This document shows positions 50,570-59,377 of a stretch of DNA of 64,000 nt, piece by piece (position 1 is the first letter of the stretch; the number at the start of each line of letters is the position of its first letter). The notes under the pieces were generated by a model. It had not been told where the DNA came from and searched no databases. It saw only the letters and a list, made by a program, of their open reading frames with translations. A program made the translations under genes and the position numbers. The stretch is from DASPSM01 sp963800135 (lineage in GTDB: Bacteria > Planctomycetota > Planctomycetia > Planctomycetales > Planctomycetaceae): NCBI GenBank assembly GCA_963800135.1, contig CAWCZR010000009.1, positions 448,662 to 512,661 of the forward strand, read 5' to 3'.

Positions 50570-52004
50570 TTGCCCTTGAATGTCGTTTCTCTGCCACAGA
50601 GCCAGTGTCCGGCCGCCCACCTGGTCGGCATTTGCGGGTCGGGGATGAAGTCGCTGGCGGCCCTGATGCTCGATTTGGGTTGGGCGATCAGCGGTTCGGA
50701 TTCTGAATCCGTCCGAGTCGTGTCTCGAGTGGCTGCGGACGCGGGGTATCGCGGCACAGACGGGGCACGCGGCCGAGAACGTGCCGCGCGGCACGGAGCT
50801 CTTGATCTATAGTGCCGCGGTCCCGGCCCAGAACCCGGAACGAGTGGCGGCCCGGGCCCGGAGTATTCCCGAGCGGTCGTACAGCCAGATGTTGGGCGAA
50901 TTGATGCGGCAACGCCAAGGCGTCGGCATTGCCGGAACGCACGGCAAGAGCACGACGGCTGCGATGACCGCGACTGTGCTGCGTGCGGCCGGCCGCGAGC
51001 CGTCCGCTTGTGTCGGCGCGGAGTTGTGCGGGCTCGGCGTCGGCGGCTGGGCCGGCGCGGGCGATTTGTTCGTGGCCGAATGTTGCGAATTTCGGCGAAG
51101 CTTTCTCGACCTCAATCCGACTTACGCGGCCATCCTCAACATCGAGGCCGATCATTTCGATTGCTTTCAAAACCTGGGCGAAACGCGCGAGGCCTTTCGA
51201 CAATTTGCGTCCCGCTTGCCACGGGAGGGGCTGCTCGCCGTTCGCGGCGATTGTCGAGCGGCCCTGGAAGCGGAACACGGGTCGGCCGCGCGCATCTCGC
51301 CGGCGCGAATCGAAACGTTCGCTCTCGCTCCGCCGGCCACGTGGTTTGCCGAGAACCTGCGACCGACTGCGGAGGGAATTGACTTCGACGCCGTCTATCG
51401 AGGCCGGGTATTCGGGCGCTTTGCGCTCCGCGTGCCCGGACGACACAACGTGCTCAACGCGCTGGCGACACTCGCGCTCTGCCGGGCGATCGGCGTGTCG
51501 AGCGCGGAGTTGCAGGCGGGCTTGGCCGAGTTCCGCGGAGTGTGCCGCCGCTTCGAGTTGTTGGGCACGCCGCGGGGTCTGACGTGGATCGACGACTTTG
51601 CCCATCATCCGACCGAAGTGCGGGCCACGCTCGAGGCGGTGCGCCAGCGCTTCGGCCGGCGACGCGTCTGGTGCCTGTTCCAGCCGCACCAGATCTCGCG
51701 CTTGCGGGCCCTGCGGGGAGAGTTTGCCAAGAGCTTCGAGCGGGCCGACCAGGTTTTGATTGCGCCGGTCTTTGCGGCCCGGGAAATTCGTGGAGGCGAA
51801 GCCGACTCGCTCTCCAAAGAATTGGCAGCCGAAATCGCCGGCAGCGGCCGACCGGCGCGGTTTTGCCCCGACCTTGACCGGATGGTGGCAACAATAGACG
51901 ATGAAGCCCGCGCGGGCGACGTCGTGATTTCGATGGGCGCGGGGGACATCAACCGGGTTTATCATGCCTTTACTCGACGCCTTCAAAGAAATCTCGCTTC
52001 TTGA
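50570..52004 (+). CDS. murC: UDP-N-acetylmuramate--L-alanine ligase (1-base insertion in sequence)
   Basis: Adds L-Ala to UDP-MurNAc, the first step of the peptidoglycan stem peptide. Frame 1 has the N-terminal nucleotide-binding part (HLVGICGSGMKSLAALMLDL). Frame 2, joined by removing one G near 50729 (VVSR then WLRTRGIAAQTGHAAENVP), holds the ATP loop GIAGTHGKSTTAAMTATVL, AECCEFRRSFLDLNP, VPGRHNVLNALA and DDFAHHPTEVRATLE. The restored length is 477 residues. The start is taken as TTG 50570 after GGAG; the next ATG is too far in. It opens a murC-murB-ddl-ftsQ cluster. The frameshift is probably an error, since the gene should be essential if peptidoglycan is made. Confidence 0.9.
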
Positions 52005-52842
52005 CGAACCGCTGGCCCCGTACACCTGGATGAAAGTCGGCGGTCCCGCGCAGTTCCTCGTCCGTCCCCGCCAGCCCGACGAATTGCAAGAAGTCGTCCG
52101 GTATTGCCATGACGAGCAGATTCCCGTTCGCGTGTTGGGCGGCGGCTCGAACATCCTGGTGCGGGACGAAGGCGTCAGCGGGGCCGTCCTGCAGCTCGTG
52201 GACGACTCGTTCAGCCAGATCACCGTCGACGGAACGACCGTGCGGGCCGGCGCCGGGGCACTCCTCCCCCAGGTGATCTCGCACTCGGTGAAGGCCGAGC
52301 TGGCCGGCCTCGAGACTCTGTCCGGCATCCCGGGGACAGTCGGGGGAGCGCTGCGAGGCAACGCGGGCGGCCGCAGCGGCGACATCGGCCAGTTCGTCGA
52401 AAGCGTCACCGTGATGAACGCCAAAGGCGAGATCTCCACCCGGAAAGGAAATGACCTCTGGTTCGGGTACCGCGCGACCAACATCGACGAACTCTTGATC
52501 CTGGAGGCCTCCTTCGCGCTGCAGCCGGGCGATACGCAGGAAATCACCCGCCGCATGCGCAAGCTGTGGATCATGAAGAAGGCAACGCAGCCCCTCTCGT
52601 TCCAGTCGGCCGGCTGTATCTTCAAGAATCCGCGGGGGTTAAGTGCCGGCTCGCTGATCGAGCAAGCGAGCCTGAAAGGCATTCGGGTCGGCCAGGCGGA
52701 AATCAGCGACCGCCACGCGAACTTCATCGTCACGCATCCCAACGCCAAGTCGGACGACGTGCTGCGTCTGATCGACCTGGCCCGCTCCCGGATCGCCGAG
52801 CAGTTCGGAGTCGATCTGGAGCTGGAAATCAAAATCTGGTAA
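51964..52842 (+). CDS. murB: UDP-N-acetylenolpyruvoylglucosamine reductase
   Basis: FAD-dependent reductase forming UDP-MurNAc; 292 residues, type II-like length. FAD-binding segments: YTWMKVGGPAQFLVRP, VRVLGGGSNILVRDEG, LSGIPGTVGGALRGNAGGRS. In the catalytic loop SAGCIFKNPRG the residue that is Ser in E. coli MurB (proton donor) is Cys. The C-terminal Glu lies in FGVDLELEIKIW. It overlaps murC by 41 bp, so translation is coupled. Confidence 0.95.
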   Translation: MPLLDAFKEISLLDEPLAPYTWMKVGGPAQFLVRPRQPDELQEVVRYCHDEQIPVRVLGGGSNILVRDEGVSGAVLQLVDDSFSQITVDGTTVRAGAGALLPQVISHSVKAELAGLETLSGIPGTVGGALRGNAGGRSGDIGQFVESVTVMNAKGEISTRKGNDLWFGYRATNIDELLILEASFALQPGDTQEITRRMRKLWIMKKATQPLSFQSAGCIFKNPRGLSAGSLIEQASLKGIRVGQAEISDRHANFIVTHPNAKSDDVLRLIDLARSRIAEQFGVDLELEIKIW

Positions 52843-53042
52843 GAGGATGCCCCTCGCCGCCCCTCCGGGTCGGCCCCTCCGTTTGCGCTGGCTTCGTCCG
52901 CCGCGAGCGGCTTCGTCCGGCTCGCGCACTTCCCTGGTGACGCGCTCGAGCGGCCGACGACGGGGAACGAAGCGCAACCCGCTTTCCCAGACCGGCGGCC
53001 AAAAACAATTTGCGTACACCGGACCGCAAGGAGGCGGTCGGC

Positions 53043-54053
53043 ATGAGGTCCAATTTCGCCGAGTCGCAAACGTACCGCATTGCCGTCCTCTGTGGCGGTG
53101 ATTCCGACGAGCGGGCCATCAGCCTGGAGAGCGGCCGTAGCGTGGCCGAGGCCCTGCGCGAGCGCGGGCACGAAGCGACGCTGATGGACCCCGCCGCGGC
53201 GCCGCCGGAGGCCGCCCTCTTTCGCGACGTCGACGCCGCCTTCCTGGCGCTGCACGGTCGCAACGGCGAGGACGGCACCATTCAAGGTCTGCTCGACCGG
53301 ATGGGCGTGATCTTCACCGGCAGCGGTGCCGAAGCGTCGCGCTTGGCCTTCAGCAAGTCGGCCTCGAAAGAACGATTCTTCCAATCCGGCGTGCCGACGC
53401 CCGCCTATGTGCTCGTGCACGAATCCGACGGCATGCAGCGCTGCCGCGAGATGGCCGATCGCATCGGCTTTCCGCTGGTGGTGAAGCCCGACTCACAGGG
53501 TTCAAGCCTGGGCGTGACGATCGTGCACTCGTCCGACGCTCTGCCGCAGGCCCTTTCGCACTGCTTCCGTTACGACTCGTTCGCCCTGTTCGAGCAGGCC
53601 GTCAGGGGGACCGAATGGACGCTGCCGCTCTTCGATGACGAGCCGCTGCCGCTCATACAAATCTCGACGCCCCGCGAATTCTTCGACTTCACGGCCAAGT
53701 ACGAGGATCCGGCCACCGAATACCGTTTCGAGTTCGCGGAGAGCCGGGCGGCCATTTCGTCGTTAGTCGACGCCGGCTGCCGCGCAGCGCGGGCCATCGG
53801 CACGAAGGGACTGGCGCGGGTCGATCTGCGTCTCGACCACGAGGGTCGCCCTTGGGTGCTCGAAGTCAACACGATTCCCGGCTTCACCGATCACAGCCTG
53901 CTGCCCAAGGCAGCCGTCCACGCGGGCCTCGGCCTGGGCGAGCTTTATGAACGGTGCCTCGAACGTTCGCTGATCGCGGCCTGCAGTCGGCGCTCGATTC
54001 TTCAGGGACCCCATCGGTTACCGGCATGGCGCACCGCGTCAAAAAGAGCCTGA
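53043..54053 (+). CDS. ddl: D-alanine--D-alanine ligase
   Basis: ATP-grasp enzyme of 336 residues that makes the D-Ala-D-Ala dipeptide for peptidoglycan. Visible: VLCGGDSDERAISLESGRSV, FLALHGRNGEDGTIQGLLD, YTGSG-type FTGSGAEASRLAFSKSA, PLVVKPDSQGSSLGVTIV, and LEVNTIPGFTDHSLLPKAA. The ATG lies eight bases after GGAGG. The last 25 residues (CSRRSILQGPHRLPAWRTAS) look non-conserved, and their codons overlap the start of ftsQ by 28 bp. Confidence 0.95.
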   Translation: MRSNFAESQTYRIAVLCGGDSDERAISLESGRSVAEALRERGHEATLMDPAAAPPEAALFRDVDAAFLALHGRNGEDGTIQGLLDRMGVIFTGSGAEASRLAFSKSASKERFFQSGVPTPAYVLVHESDGMQRCREMADRIGFPLVVKPDSQGSSLGVTIVHSSDALPQALSHCFRYDSFALFEQAVRGTEWTLPLFDDEPLPLIQISTPREFFDFTAKYEDPATEYRFEFAESRAAISSLVDAGCRAARAIGTKGLARVDLRLDHEGRPWVLEVNTIPGFTDHSLLPKAAVHAGLGLGELYERCLERSLIAACSRRSILQGPHRLPAWRTASKRA

Positions 54054-54961
54054 AGGATTCCGACTCCGACGTCCTCTTCGTCGAAGAGGAAGAGACGAGC
54101 CTCCTCGCGCGCTGGATCCTCGGCCCGACCATCGTGCTGGCGGTGATCGGGTGCATCGCGGCCTACTTCGTCTTCCCCAAGGCCCTCGAGTGGCTGCCCG
54201 ATCTCTCGCATCGTCCCGAGTACGTGCTCAAGCCGGACGACATCCGCTTCACCGACGCGCCGCCCTGGGTGCCGCGGACGTTCATCAAGCAAGTCGCCCG
54301 CGAAGGCGGCCTGCCGGACGACCTGTCGATGCTCGATGCGAAGCTCGTCGACAACGTGGCGGCCGCGTTCCAAAAGCATCCGTGGGTCGACCGCGTCGTC
54401 AGCGTGCAGAAAGAATTCCCGCACCGCGTCACGGTCGTGCTCGAGTACCGCAAGCCGGCCGCCTTCGTCGTCACGGCGACCGAGCACTTTGCCGTCGATA
54501 AACACGCGGTGCTCTTGCCGCCGCCCGACTTGCCGCCGGCCGAGGACGAATTCCCGCTGATCACGAATGCCCGCTCGTCGCCCCCCACCGAAGCAGGCAG
54601 CACTTGGCACGACCGCACGATCGAAGACGCCGCCAAGATCGCCGACGCGCTCGGCCCGTCGTGGAAAAAGCTGCAGCTCAAGGCAATCGAGATCCCCAAC
54701 CTGCCGGAAGACGCCCGCCCCGACGACGCCGTCTACGCCCTGCGAACCACGGGCGGCTCACGGATCATCTGGGGCCGCGCCCCGGGCGGCGACCGCCCCG
54801 GCGAACTCTCGGCCGAACAAAAGATCGGCCGCCTCGAAGAGTATTTGGCCCGCAAAGGCGGCTTCACGGACCCGCAAGGCCCGCTGGAAATCGACATCCG
54901 CCACTGGAAAGAAATCACCGCCCGCCCCCTCAACGACGACGGCACGCGCTCTCGCGAATAA
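54026..54961 (+). CDS. FtsQ/DivIB-type cell-division protein
   Basis: 311 residues: a charged cytoplasmic N-terminus, one membrane helix (WILGPTIVLAVIGCIAAYFV) and a periplasmic part. A POTRA-like start (YVLKPDDIRF) and the FtsQ-like AAFQKHPWVDRVVSVQKEFP-HRVTVVLEYRKPAAFV segment are visible, then a beta-rich domain (ARPDDAVYALRTTGGSRIIW). Position after ddl in the dcw order supports an FtsQ assignment. FtsZ is missing from most planctomycetes, so its partners may differ. Overlaps ddl by 28 bp. Confidence 0.8.
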   Translation: MAHRVKKSLKDSDSDVLFVEEEETSLLARWILGPTIVLAVIGCIAAYFVFPKALEWLPDLSHRPEYVLKPDDIRFTDAPPWVPRTFIKQVAREGGLPDDLSMLDAKLVDNVAAAFQKHPWVDRVVSVQKEFPHRVTVVLEYRKPAAFVVTATEHFAVDKHAVLLPPPDLPPAEDEFPLITNARSSPPTEAGSTWHDRTIEDAAKIADALGPSWKKLQLKAIEIPNLPEDARPDDAVYALRTTGGSRIIWGRAPGGDRPGELSAEQKIGRLEEYLARKGGFTDPQGPLEIDIRHWKEITARPLNDDGTRSRE

Positions 54962-55016
54962 CCGTCCGCGGTTTCTTCTCCTCCTCTTTCTTCTTTTCTC
55001 CTCTTCTCTTTTCCCC
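54960..55016 (+). terminator. Possible terminator after ftsQ
   Basis: AACCG-TCCG-CGGTT hairpin beginning at the ftsQ stop codon, followed by about 40 bases of almost pure T/C. The stem is short (5 bp) but the pyrimidine tract is striking. It closes the murC-ftsQ cluster. Confidence 0.4.
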
Positions 55017-55121
55017 TCGCCCAGTCCGCTGGGAGAGGGCCGGGGTGAGGGGGCCGATTTCGCCAGGGTTTTCTCGGTGAAACAACGGGTCCCGTCCCGT
55101 ATCCGAATGCGGAGGATTCTT

Positions 55122-55206
55122 TAACCACCAAGGCACCAAGAGCACCAAGTAAATTCCTACTCAGCACGTTTGCATTTCTTGGTGTCCTTGGTGCCTTGGT
55201 GGTAAC
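55122..55206. repeat. ACCACCAAGGCACC palindromic element
   Basis: TTAACCACCAAGGCACCAAG and inverted end CCTTGGTGCCTTGGTGGTAA. Related in layout to 38174 and 42323 but with CAAGG in place of GAAGG. Inserted within the mosaic array. Confidence 0.7.
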
Positions 55207-55745
55207 AATCTCTGGATCTTGCCGCGTGTCCCGTCCCGTGTCCCGCGCGGCCAGCGGGCGAAAGGCACCGCTTACTGCGTGCGCGGCTCTTGAAACAACG
55301 TGTCCCGTCCCGTTCTTTCTCCAGCCCCAACGGGGCGCGACGGCTAGAGCCTGGGTCGGAGCGCAGCGCAGGCCCAGGATCCCGATACCCCAATCCAAAT
55401 CTTCCCCCCTCTCCCCTCGCGGCAGAGGGGCGCCGGGGTGAGGGGGCCGATTTCTTCGGGCTTTTCTCGGTGAAACAATGTGTCCCGTCCCGGTCCCTTC
55501 CCCATCGCCCCGTGTGGGAAGGAAGAACTGGTGTGCCTGCGGTCGCGATGCGGCCTTGTCGACACCCTACGAATTCGAGTCCCGTCCCGCTCTTCTCCCT
55601 CGCCCGGTCCGCCGGGAGAGGGCCGCGGAGGGCGAATTTCTCCGCGGTTTTCTCGGTGAAACAACGTGTCCCGTCCCGGCGGGCGGAAAGACACCGCTTA
55701 CTGGCGTGCGCGGCTCCCTAAGACAACTTGTCCCCGATTGCCGGG

Positions 55746-55850
55746 CCGGATCGCCACTCACCGGATCGCCACTCACCGGATCGACACTGGCCGGATCGAC
55801 ACTGACCGGATCGACACTGACCGGATCGACACTGACCGGTGGGACTCTCA
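55746..55850. repeat. 15-bp tandem repeat, six units plus one diverged
   Basis: Units CCGGATCGCCACTCA (two), CCGGATCGACACTGG (one), CCGGATCGACACTGA (three), then CCGGTGGGACTCTCA. The inverted locus at 41951-41995 has only three units of the same repeat, so copy number differs between the two loci. Confidence 0.85.
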
Positions 55851-56011
55851 TCGGTGGGTCCACCCCCCCCTTATATCAATTGTGAGAGACCCGTCCCGGC
55901 GTGACCACTTTTAGGCGGACCCGGCGGGACAACTTGTCCCGGCGCGCGGGGATCTTTTTCTCCGATCCTCTATGTGAAAAAAGGATCCCCACCGGACGAT
56001 TCTTGACCAGG

Positions 56012-57028
56012 CTCGGGTGGCACTGGCGGCTTGTCCCGTCAGCGACAAGCTTTACCACGCCGGGTTTCGCGGATCGATTTCGCGGAGCACCCTGGCCGAC
56101 GCCAACCGAACGCGCGACTGGCAAATCTATCGCGACTTGGGGCTGGCCCTCATCGAGCGAGCGCGGCCCTTGTACGCGGCCGACGATCTTGGCATCGAGC
56201 TGAAGCACACCGCCTATGCGCTCGACGCGACCGTGATCGAGCTGTGTCTGAAGCTGTTTCCGTGGGCCCACTCGCAGAGGCAAAAGGCTGCCATCAAACT
56301 CCACACGCTGTTGGATCTGCGGGGAAACATCCCCTGTTTTCTGCGGGTTTCCAGCACAAAAACGCGGGACTGCGCTCTGCTGGACGATCTGCCGATCGAA
56401 CCCGGCTCCTTCTATCTGATGGACCGCGACTACAACGACTATCGACGGCTGCATCGCATCCACTGCGCGGGGGCCTTCTTTTTGGTGCGCGCCAAGTGCA
56501 ACCTGACAGTCCGCCGGCAGGCTTCGCGGGCGGTGGACCGCTCGACGGGATTGCGCAGCGACCAGACCGTGCTTCTCAAGGATCACCGCACACGACGCAA
56601 GTATCCCGATCGATTGCGTCGCATTCGTTACGTGAATCTGGAGACCGGCCGCCGGTTGACCTTCGTCACCAATCACTTCGAACTTCCCGCGTGGACCATC
56701 GCCGAACTGTATCGGCGACGCTGGGGGATCGAATTGTTTTTCAAATGGGTCAAGCAACATCTGCGGATCAAGCACTTCCTGGGCAACACACCCAAGGATC
56801 GCGGTGAGCACCTACGTGCTGGCCGCGATCATGAAACGCGAACTCCAGATCCAGCGCAGCCTTTACGAAATCTTGCAGATCTTGGGGATCACCCTCTTCG
56901 AGAAAACCCCTTTATCTAAAGCGTTAAGCGAGCAAGCCGTTCCAAAACCGGAAAACATCTGCCATAACCAGCTGTGTCTCTTCGACTTTTAACCGGACAG
57001 TTGTGGGACGAGCCGCCAGTGCCACCCT
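56012..57028. mobile_element. IS4-family remnant inside an inverted CACTGGCGG repeat
   Basis: The left arm GGGTGGCACTGGCGGCTTGT (56012) and right arm GGGACGAGCCGCCAGTGCCA (57004) are inverted relatives of the repeat at 41675-41760. Between them lies a transposase fragment with no intact 5' end. Either the element inserted into this repeat and then lost its left end, or the repeats rearranged around it. Confidence 0.65.
56041..56992 (+). pseudogene. IS4-family transposase, truncated and deleted
   Basis: Homology starts abruptly at SDKLYHAGFRGSISRSTLAD, so roughly the first 75 residues of a normal transposase are missing. The DDE catalytic residues are all present: D in KHTAYALDATVIELC, D in FYLMDRDYND, and E in RRRWGIELFFKWVKQH. 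After FLGNTP the frame changes to IAVSTYVLAAIMKRELQIQR, with about eight residues lost at the join (NAVKTQ-like in relatives). The end reads ENICHNQLCLFDF. Non-functional as it stands. Upstream of codon 56041 is repeat sequence, not protein. Confidence 0.85.
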
Positions 57029-57058
57029 GTCAGCCGCGAACTGGGGGCGAGGCGGTCG

Positions 57059-59019
57059 TCAGTCGCGGAGCATCGCGCAGTTGGGCAGGAACCGCTGCAG
57101 CTGGTTGGCTCCGTCTTCCAGCACGCTGGTGCCGCGGAGATCCAAGCGTTTGAGGCGGTAGAGGCCGCGGAGGTAGAGCAGGCCGGAGTTCGAGACGCCG
57201 CGGCACAGCGTGAGGCTGAGGTGCTCGAGCGACGTCATCTTGCCCAGGTGCTCCAACCCCGAGTTGGTGATCTTCGGGCCGCTGACAAACAGGTTCTTGA
57301 GGCTCGGCAGGTCGCTCATGCGGCGGAGGCCGAGGTCGGTGATCTTCGTCCCCCGCACGTCGAGCCAGGTCAGTCGCGGCAGCTCGGGCATGGCCTCGCG
57401 CCAGGAGTCGGTGATCTTGGTGTTGCTGAGATCGAGGACCTCGAGCTTGGTAAGGCCGGCCAGGTGGACCAGGCCTTCGTCCGAGACGTTGGCCCCGGTG
57501 AGGCTCAGCTGCCGGAGGTCGATCATCCATTTCAGGTGGGCGAGCTCTTTGTCGGCGAAGACAGCTCCCTTAACGAAGCTGACGGCGAGCGCTTCGCCTT
57601 TTTCGTCGAGGCGGATTCGCGCCGATCCGCTCGAGCTCGGCCCGGGCTTTGAGTTCCGAATCGACGTGGTCGGCCGTGCCCGCGTCGGTCTTGATCACGC
57701 ACTTGGGAACGGCCCGGCTGAGCTTGCTGATGCCGCCCTCTGTGATTTTCGTGCCGACGATCGACAAGTTCCGCAGCCGCGACAGGCCGACCAGGTGACC
57801 CAGCCCGGCATTGGTGATGGGGGTGCTGGCGATCGAGAGGCTTTCCAAGCGAGACAGCCGTGCGAGGTGTTCGCAGCCGACGTCGTTGATGCGGGTGAAA
57901 GCCAGTCCCAGGCTTCTGAGTTTGGTCAGGCGGCCGAGGTGAGCCAGCCCCTCGTCCCCCACGCCGGTGCCGCTGAGGAACAGGACCTGCAAGTTCTTCA
58001 TGCCGACGAGGACCGGCAACCCGGCGTCGGACACACGCGTGCTCTCGAGCGAGAGGCGGTTCAGATTGACCAACCCTTTGAGCTGCGCGAGGCCCGCATC
58101 GCCCACGGCCGTAAAGGCCAGGCCCAAGTCGTCGAGGCGGGTCAGCTTGGAGAGAAACTGCATGCCCTCGTTGCCGACGCGCGTGCCACTTAAAAAGAGC
58201 GTTTCCAGATTCTTGAGCGCGGCGAGCGGCGCCAACCCTTCGTCGGTGATGCGGACGCTGACCAGCGTCAGCTTTTCGATCGCCGTCAGCTTGCCGATCG
58301 ACTCCATGCCGGCGTCGGTGACGGCCGTGTTCGCCAAGCCGAGCTGCCGCAGATTGACGAGCGACTCGAGCTTGGCGATGCCGGCGTCGGTGATGGGCGT
58401 TTTAGCCAGCGACAGGTTCGTGAGCTTCGTCAGCTTGCCGACGACGTCCATGCCGGCGTCGGTGATCTTGGTGCGGGCCAGGAAGAATTCGGCCAGGTTC
58501 GAGAGGCCGACGAGGTGATTGAGGCCCACGTCGGTCGTGCGCGTGTTGCGCAGATCGAGCATCTGGAGCTTGGTCTGTTCCTTGAGGTGGACGAGCCCGG
58601 CGTCCGTGATCCGCGTGCCCGAAAGGCCGAGCGTGACCAGGCTGCGGAGCCCGCGGACATGCGCGAGGCCGCCGTTGTCGACCCGCGATTCGCCCACGAG
58701 CAGCGACTTGAGATTTTTGAGTTTCTGCAACCGGGCCAGGCCGGCGCCGGTGATCCGCGTTCCGGTGAGCCAGAATCTGCTCGAGGTCGGTCATGTCCTT
58801 GAGATGTTCGAGGCCCGCGTCGGTGATAGTCGTGCCGCGGAGGTCGAGCCGCTTGATGCCGGGAACGTGGCGGACCAGCTCGAGGGTGCGGTCGTCGATC
58901 TTGGAGCCGGTAAAGACGATGATCCGCCCGCCCGCTTCATCGTAGCGGGAGAACGCGGCTCCCAACTGCTCCAGGGCGGCGATCGCGTCGCGAAAACCGA
59001 CAGTGGGACTCTGGCTCAT
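57059..59019 (-). CDS. Large leucine-rich-repeat protein (two 1-base insertions in sequence)
   Basis: About 652 residues in three frames. Part 1 (59019 to about 58774) begins MSQSPTVGFRDAIAALEQLG and enters the LRR (RLDLRGTTITDAGLEHL). Part 2 (to about 57620) has some twelve 24-residue repeats of the type L..L.L..T.ITDAGL..L. Part 3 (to 57059) starts RIRLDEKGEALAVSFVKGAV and holds about six more (LEVLDLSNTKITD), ending FLPNCAMLRD. Removing one base near 58774 and one near 57620 (C/G runs) restores one frame. The T.ITD.GL repeat is the cysteine-less RI-like or bacterial GALA-like type abundant in planctomycetes. No signal peptide seen; probably a protein-binding scaffold. Confidence 0.85.
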
Positions 59020-59377
59020 GGCGGAGGCTCGTACTCGAACGGACGGACTCGAAATCGGAGAAGTGCCCCAAACCGACAGGCCCAAGCGGCGGGAACCCTG
59101 CCAATCTACAATACTCGACCGCCCGGGCGCGGGCAAACACCTACGTCCTTCGCAAATTTTAGCGTCCGTGGCTCAGCGGCCGCCGTCCGCAGTGACTTTT
59201 CGCCACGCCCTGAACCTCCGCCGCTGCCATCGCTCCTGTGGCGCGAGATGCCGCCGATCGGTGTACACTGGCGGCGATCTCAGTCGGCGGCCGGACTCAC
59301 GAGGCCCGTGTCCAAGGGCCCGTTGACGATCCACGCGGCGTCCGCCGCCGACCACCAAGCACCCGTTGGCTACGCCG
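59020..59377. other. Intergenic region between divergent LRR and comEC genes
   Basis: About 360 bp, expected to hold both promoters. No gene or clear promoter seen. It is as GC-rich as the coding DNA. Confidence 0.35.

Larger units (their letters stand above)
55017..56005. repeat. Mosaic GTCCCGTCCC-module array, locus 2
   Basis: Non-coding array of modules of 40-190 bp, many starting at GTCCCGTCCCG (for example near 55088, 55226, 55300, 55480, 55578, 55665, 55888). The phrase TTTTCTCGGTGAAACAA recurs three times (near 55068, 55463 and 55648), each time just before a module boundary. The right half (55495-56005) is an inverted copy of locus 1 at 41761-42290. Includes the 15-bp tandem repeat and a CACCA-type palindromic element. 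No protein-like frame. Confidence 0.75.

Noticed and set aside
55746..55850. CRISPR-like array
   Set aside because: The 15-bp units are directly adjacent without spacers, and there are no cas genes.
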